A DNA stretch of 7,400 bases from Bifidobacterium breve (GTDB lineage: Bacteria; Actinomycetota; Acidimicrobiia; IMCC26256; PALSA-555), in NCBI GenBank assembly GCA_945889545.1, contig CAMDCC010000149.1, positions 1-7,400 on the forward strand. Direction: 5' to 3'. Made by a program: the position numbers and the translations under genes. The notes under the pieces are model-generated. The model ran no database searches. It worked only from the letters and a program-made list of their open reading frames with translations, and was not told where the DNA came from. Positions 4,878-7,400 of the stretch are shown piece after piece. Positions within the stretch are counted from its first letter, which is position 1. Every line of letters starts with the position of its first letter.

Positions 4878-6143
4878 GTGGACCTCACCGACATCAACCT
4901 CTCTGACATCAACCTCCCTGACATCAACCTTTGGGACAAGGACCGGTTCGTCGAGGGGGTACCTCACGACTGGTTCACCGCCTTGCGCGAGCAAGCTCCG
5001 GTCTTCTGGCATGAGGGCGACCCCACGTTCGCCGGCCCGCAGGGAGGCGCCGGTCCGTTCTGGGCCGTCACCGGATACGACGACGTGGTCACGGTCAACC
5101 GCGACAACGCCACCTTCTCGTCGGCCGAGCAGCTCGTCTTCATGTGGGACCCCCACATGGACGGGCTCGAGCAGCAGCGCCTGCTCATGCTCAACATGGA
5201 CCCGCCGATGCACACCCGCTACCGACGGCTCATCAACAAGGGCTTCACGCCGCGCATGGTCTCCGAGCTCGAGTCGACGATGCGCAAGCGCACCCGCGAC
5301 ATCATCGATCGGGTGGCCGAGCGCGGCGAGTGCGACTTCGTCGTCGACGTTGCCTCCGAGCTGCCACTCCAGGTGATCGCCGACCTCATGGGTGTACCGC
5401 AAGAGGACCGCCACAAGCTCTTCGACTGGAGCAACCGCATGATCGGGGCCGACGACCCCGAGTACGGCATCACCGAAGAGATGACCCAGCACGCATCGAT
5501 GGAGCTGTATGCCTATGCGGCGGAGCTCGCCGAGAAGAAGCGCGCCGACCCGAAGGACGACCTCATCTCGGTGCTCACGCACGCCGCAGTCGACGGCGAG
5601 CAGCTCACCGGGCTCGAGATCGACCTCTTCTTCCTCCTGCTCACGGTCGCCGGCAACGAGACCACTCGCAATCTCATCTCCAACGGTCTCGTCGCTCTCC
5701 TCGAGCACCCAGATGAGCTCGCCAAAGTACGCGCCAACCGCGAGCTGCTCCCTGGCATGGTCGAAGAGATGTTGCGCTGGGCGAGCCCGGTCATGCACTT
5801 CCGTCGCACCGCGATGCGCGACGTGGAGCTCGGTGGTCAGCAGATCAAGCAGGGCGACAAGGTCGTCATCTGGTACATCTCGGCGAACCGCGACGAGAAG
5901 GCGTTCAAGGACCCCTTCACGTTTGACGTGTCGCGCACTCCGAACGAGCACGTGGCGTTCGGTGGCGGCGGTCCCCACTTCTGCCTCGGTGCAAACCTCG
6001 CGCGCATGGAGATCAACGTGATGTTCGACGAGATCCTCGACCGTCTTGACGATCTCGAGCTCACCGCGCCCGTCTCACGCTTACGCTCCAACTTCATCAA
6101 CGGGCTCAAGCACATCCCGCTGAAGTTCACCGTCAAGCGTTAG
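4878..6143 (+). CDS. Cytochrome P450, sterol side-chain hydroxylase type (CYP125/124/142-like)
   Basis: A complete 421-residue bacterial P450, soluble and without a membrane anchor. Marks: NMDPPMHTRYRRLINKGFTPR (helix C region); oxygen-activation motif AGNETT (258-263) in helix I, with Glu261-Thr262 as the acid-alcohol pair; ExxR at Glu297-Arg300; haem loop FGGGGPHFCLGA with Cys369 as the iron ligand; and a C-terminal LRSNFINGLKHIPLKF. The last stretch and the DPPMHTRYRR segment resemble the mycobacterial CYP125/CYP124 group, which hydroxylates the terminal methyl of cholesterol or methyl-branched lipids using ferredoxin and reductase. No redox partner lies in the window. The exact subfamily cannot be fixed by eye; CYP124- or CYP142-like are alternatives. 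The GTG at 4878 is the only sensible start. The N-terminus carries a three-fold DINL repeat. Its 3' end overlaps that of the PhyH-like gene by 11 bp. Confidence 0.93.
   Translation: MDLTDINLSDINLPDINLWDKDRFVEGVPHDWFTALREQAPVFWHEGDPTFAGPQGGAGPFWAVTGYDDVVTVNRDNATFSSAEQLVFMWDPHMDGLEQQRLLMLNMDPPMHTRYRRLINKGFTPRMVSELESTMRKRTRDIIDRVAERGECDFVVDVASELPLQVIADLMGVPQEDRHKLFDWSNRMIGADDPEYGITEEMTQHASMELYAYAAELAEKKRADPKDDLISVLTHAAVDGEQLTGLEIDLFFLLLTVAGNETTRNLISNGLVALLEHPDELAKVRANRELLPGMVEEMLRWASPVMHFRRTAMRDVELGGQQIKQGDKVVIWYISANRDEKAFKDPFTFDVSRTPNEHVAFGGGGPHFCLGANLARMEINVMFDEILDRLDDLELTAPVSRLRSNFINGLKHIPLKFTVKR
4890..4930 (+). repeat. Three in-frame copies of GACATCAACCT at 15-bp period
   Basis: Identical 11-mers start at 4890, 4905 and 4920, encoding DINLS-DINLP-DINLW at residues 5-19 of the P450. 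The 15-bp period keeps frame. The block directly follows the start codon and precedes the conserved P450 fold, so it can vary without harming catalysis. Slippage duplication is the simplest origin. Confidence 0.85.
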
Positions 6144-7095
6144 CCAACCCGTCGCGCCACGGGGCAAGGTCGAGGTTCGGGTACTTCTCGCCGGTGGCGA
6201 CGAGTAACGCAGCGTTCCACACAGCGTGGCCGGGCTCCGGGAAGCCGAACAACGTGAGCTCGCGAGGCGTCGAGCTCTCCACGAACTTCGTCCATGCCGG
6301 CGAGCTCGCACGCGACTGCGCGGTATCGAAGCCGATCCAGTCGTGGCCGGTGCGTTTGTAGGCCACGTTCATCAAGAACCGTGCGCCGCCGGGCTCGACA
6401 ATGTCCACCCCGCGGTGGAAGACGTCGGGGCGATACGCGAGCAACGACCCCCGTGGGCCGATCGCCGGGCGCTCGGCGTCGTAAAGGTCAGGGTCCTGCT
6501 GCGGGAACACGAGCGGCACCGTCGGATCACGGCCCACCGAGTCGCGCACCGACACCAGATGTGTGGGCGCGTACGTTTCGCCCACATCGGACAGGTACAG
6601 GAACGATTCGACGTGCAACCACGGCAACTCGGAGCGCGGCGGTAGCCACGAGTGATTGCGGTCGGTGTGCATCGGTTGCTCGTAGTTGGCCGCGCCCGTG
6701 TACTTCGCCGACATACCGGTTTGGTACACGCGCAGGTCGTCGGTCTCGAGCACGCGCTCCATGAAGTCAACGATCGACGGGTGCACGGGGAGCCGATTGA
6801 GCGCGCCAGTCCCGGGGAACGGGAACTCGGCCCGCCAGCGATGCTGTTCGGGTCGAAAACCCGGACCCTTCGCGGGCCACACGTACTCGTCGGCGCGTGG
6901 CGCGGGCGGACGCCCCCGCCACCGCTCGGTCTCACCTTCGGGGTCCGCGTGGTACTGCTCGGCCGTCGGGAAGATCTCCCCGAGGTCGGCGGCCGCGGCA
7001 TCAACTTCGTCGGCGCCGATCAGTCCGTCGAGGAGCACCCAGCCGTCGTCATGCCACGCGGCGACCTCGTCGGCGCGAGCCCGCCGGCTGTTCAT
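6133..7095 (-). CDS. Phytanoyl-CoA dioxygenase (PhyH) family Fe(II)/2-oxoglutarate oxygenase
   Basis: 320 residues with the double-stranded beta-helix pattern of PhyH-like oxygenases, which use iron and 2-oxoglutarate to hydroxylate substrates. The iron triad is visible: HxD at His143 and Asp145 (PMHTDRNHSW) and the distal His227 (DVFHRGVDI). Arg239 (GGARFLMNVAYKR), 12 residues on, is the likely 2-oxoglutarate anchor. The N-terminus WHDDGWVLLDGLI (14-26) is the usual PhyH opening. ATG at 7095 is chosen because it overlaps the upstream SDR stop as ATGA; the open frame above it is SDR sequence read in the wrong frame. Substrate unknown: the family covers phytanoyl-CoA, small molecules and natural products. 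Its end overlaps the P450 gene, and two oxygenases side by side suggest hydroxylation of related isoprenoid substrates, though this is inference. Confidence 0.88.
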   Translation of the reverse strand: MNSRRARADEVAAWHDDGWVLLDGLIGADEVDAAAADLGEIFPTAEQYHADPEGETERWRGRPPAPRADEYVWPAKGPGFRPEQHRWRAEFPFPGTGALNRLPVHPSIVDFMERVLETDDLRVYQTGMSAKYTGAANYEQPMHTDRNHSWLPPRSELPWLHVESFLYLSDVGETYAPTHLVSVRDSVGRDPTVPLVFPQQDPDLYDAERPAIGPRGSLLAYRPDVFHRGVDIVEPGGARFLMNVAYKRTGHDWIGFDTAQSRASSPAWTKFVESSTPRELTLFGFPEPGHAVWNAALLVATGEKYPNLDLAPWRDGLANA

Positions 7096-7400
7096 GGAAA
7101 CGGATTGCGATACAGGTTGGGCGGATGCGGCAGGTGCTTGATCTGCGCGTCGATGAAGGCGTCGAGGTCGGCACCGCGCCGGCCCATCCGGTCGAGCGTC
7201 GGTTCGGGGTGCGTCAGGATCAGATAGCGCTCGTCGCGTATCGCGTCGGCCACGAGGAGCCCGACGGCTTCGGCCTCGACTGGCTCCTCGAGCGGCATCG
7301 GCTGGAGCCAACGGGAGATGTCGTCCACCCCGCCCATACGCGCGGTGTCGCCCATGTTCGAGTTCACGAGACCGGGACACAGCACCGACACTCCAACACC
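7092..7400 (-). CDS. C-terminal part of a short-chain dehydrogenase/reductase (5' end off the right edge)
   Basis: 102 residues are visible, beginning GVGVSVLCPGLVNSNMGDTA. This is the beta-6/PG segment that follows the YxxxK helix in classical SDRs (compare PGFIDTPM in the SDR at 2483-3229). It continues with a helical stretch (EEPVEAEAVGLLVADAIRDERYLILTHPE) and ends in HLPHPPNLYRNPFP. The Rossmann motif and catalytic residues lie outside the window, so activity cannot be judged. The ending lacks the usual DGG cofactor loop, which points to the group of SDRs with a longer, divergent C-terminus. Its TGA overlaps the ATG of the PhyH-like gene in a 4-bp ATGA, implying translational coupling and a shared pathway. 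Confidence 0.85.
   Translation of the reverse strand, partial: GVGVSVLCPGLVNSNMGDTARMGGVDDISRWLQPMPLEEPVEAEAVGLLVADAIRDERYLILTHPEPTLDRMGRRGADLDAFIDAQIKHLPHPPNLYRNPFP

Noticed and set aside
4854..5978. Long minus-strand open frame (374 codons) opposite the P450 gene
   Set aside because: Mirror frame; its repeated DVREV end merely reflects the DINL repeat of the P450.
7096..7380. N-terminal extension of the PhyH-like protein
   Set aside because: The extra 95 residues are Arg-rich, match no fold and overlap the SDR coding frame; the ATGA start at 7095 fits both genes.

Overview
The window is GC-rich and densely coded on both strands, with GTG as well as ATG starts, a probable leaderless promoter and almost no spacer DNA. 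This points to an actinobacterium. The gene content (a FadE26/FadE27-type acyl-CoA dehydrogenase pair, a sterol-type cytochrome P450, short-chain dehydrogenases, an LLM flavin oxidoreductase and a phytanoyl-CoA dioxygenase-like protein) suits a steroid- or isoprenoid-degrading lineage such as Acidimicrobiia or a Mycobacteriales relative. The lineage is inferred, not shown. No RNA gene, CRISPR array, insertion sequence or phage gene was seen, and no gene-free stretch exceeds about 130 bases.

Layout. Positions 1-3229 hold three minus-strand genes: an SDR (2483-3229), a FadE26/ChsE4-like acyl-CoA dehydrogenase (1177-2352) and a FadE27/ChsE5-like partner (1-1059, 3' end off the left edge). An LLM flavin-dependent oxidoreductase (3280-4392, +) diverges from the SDR across 50 bp. 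A small CxLCDxTH protein of unknown function (4426-4803, -) converges on the LLM gene and diverges from the P450 gene (4878-6143, +). The P450 gene overlaps tail-to-tail by 11 bp with a PhyH-like dioxygenase (6133-7095, -). That gene is joined by an ATGA overlap to the 3' part of another SDR (7092-7400, -), which runs off the right edge.

How it fits together. In mycobacteria FadE26-FadE27 form a heteromeric dehydrogenase that introduces the alpha-beta double bond into steroid side-chain acyl-CoAs, and sterol P450s (CYP125/142/124 types) oxidise the terminal methyl that starts side-chain breakdown. The window therefore looks like part of a sterol or branched-isoprenoid side-chain catabolic locus, with the SDRs, LLM enzyme and PhyH-like enzyme as accessory redox steps whose substrates cannot be read from sequence.

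The most informative regulatory signal is the core AACnnGTT of the mycobacterial steroid repressor KstR. By eye it occurs three times in the window, and all three lie in the three spacers of the left half: before the FadE27-like gene, before the FadE26-like gene, and between the SDR and LLM genes. The right half lacks this core. There the P450 promoter carries a different palindrome, which suggests separate control.
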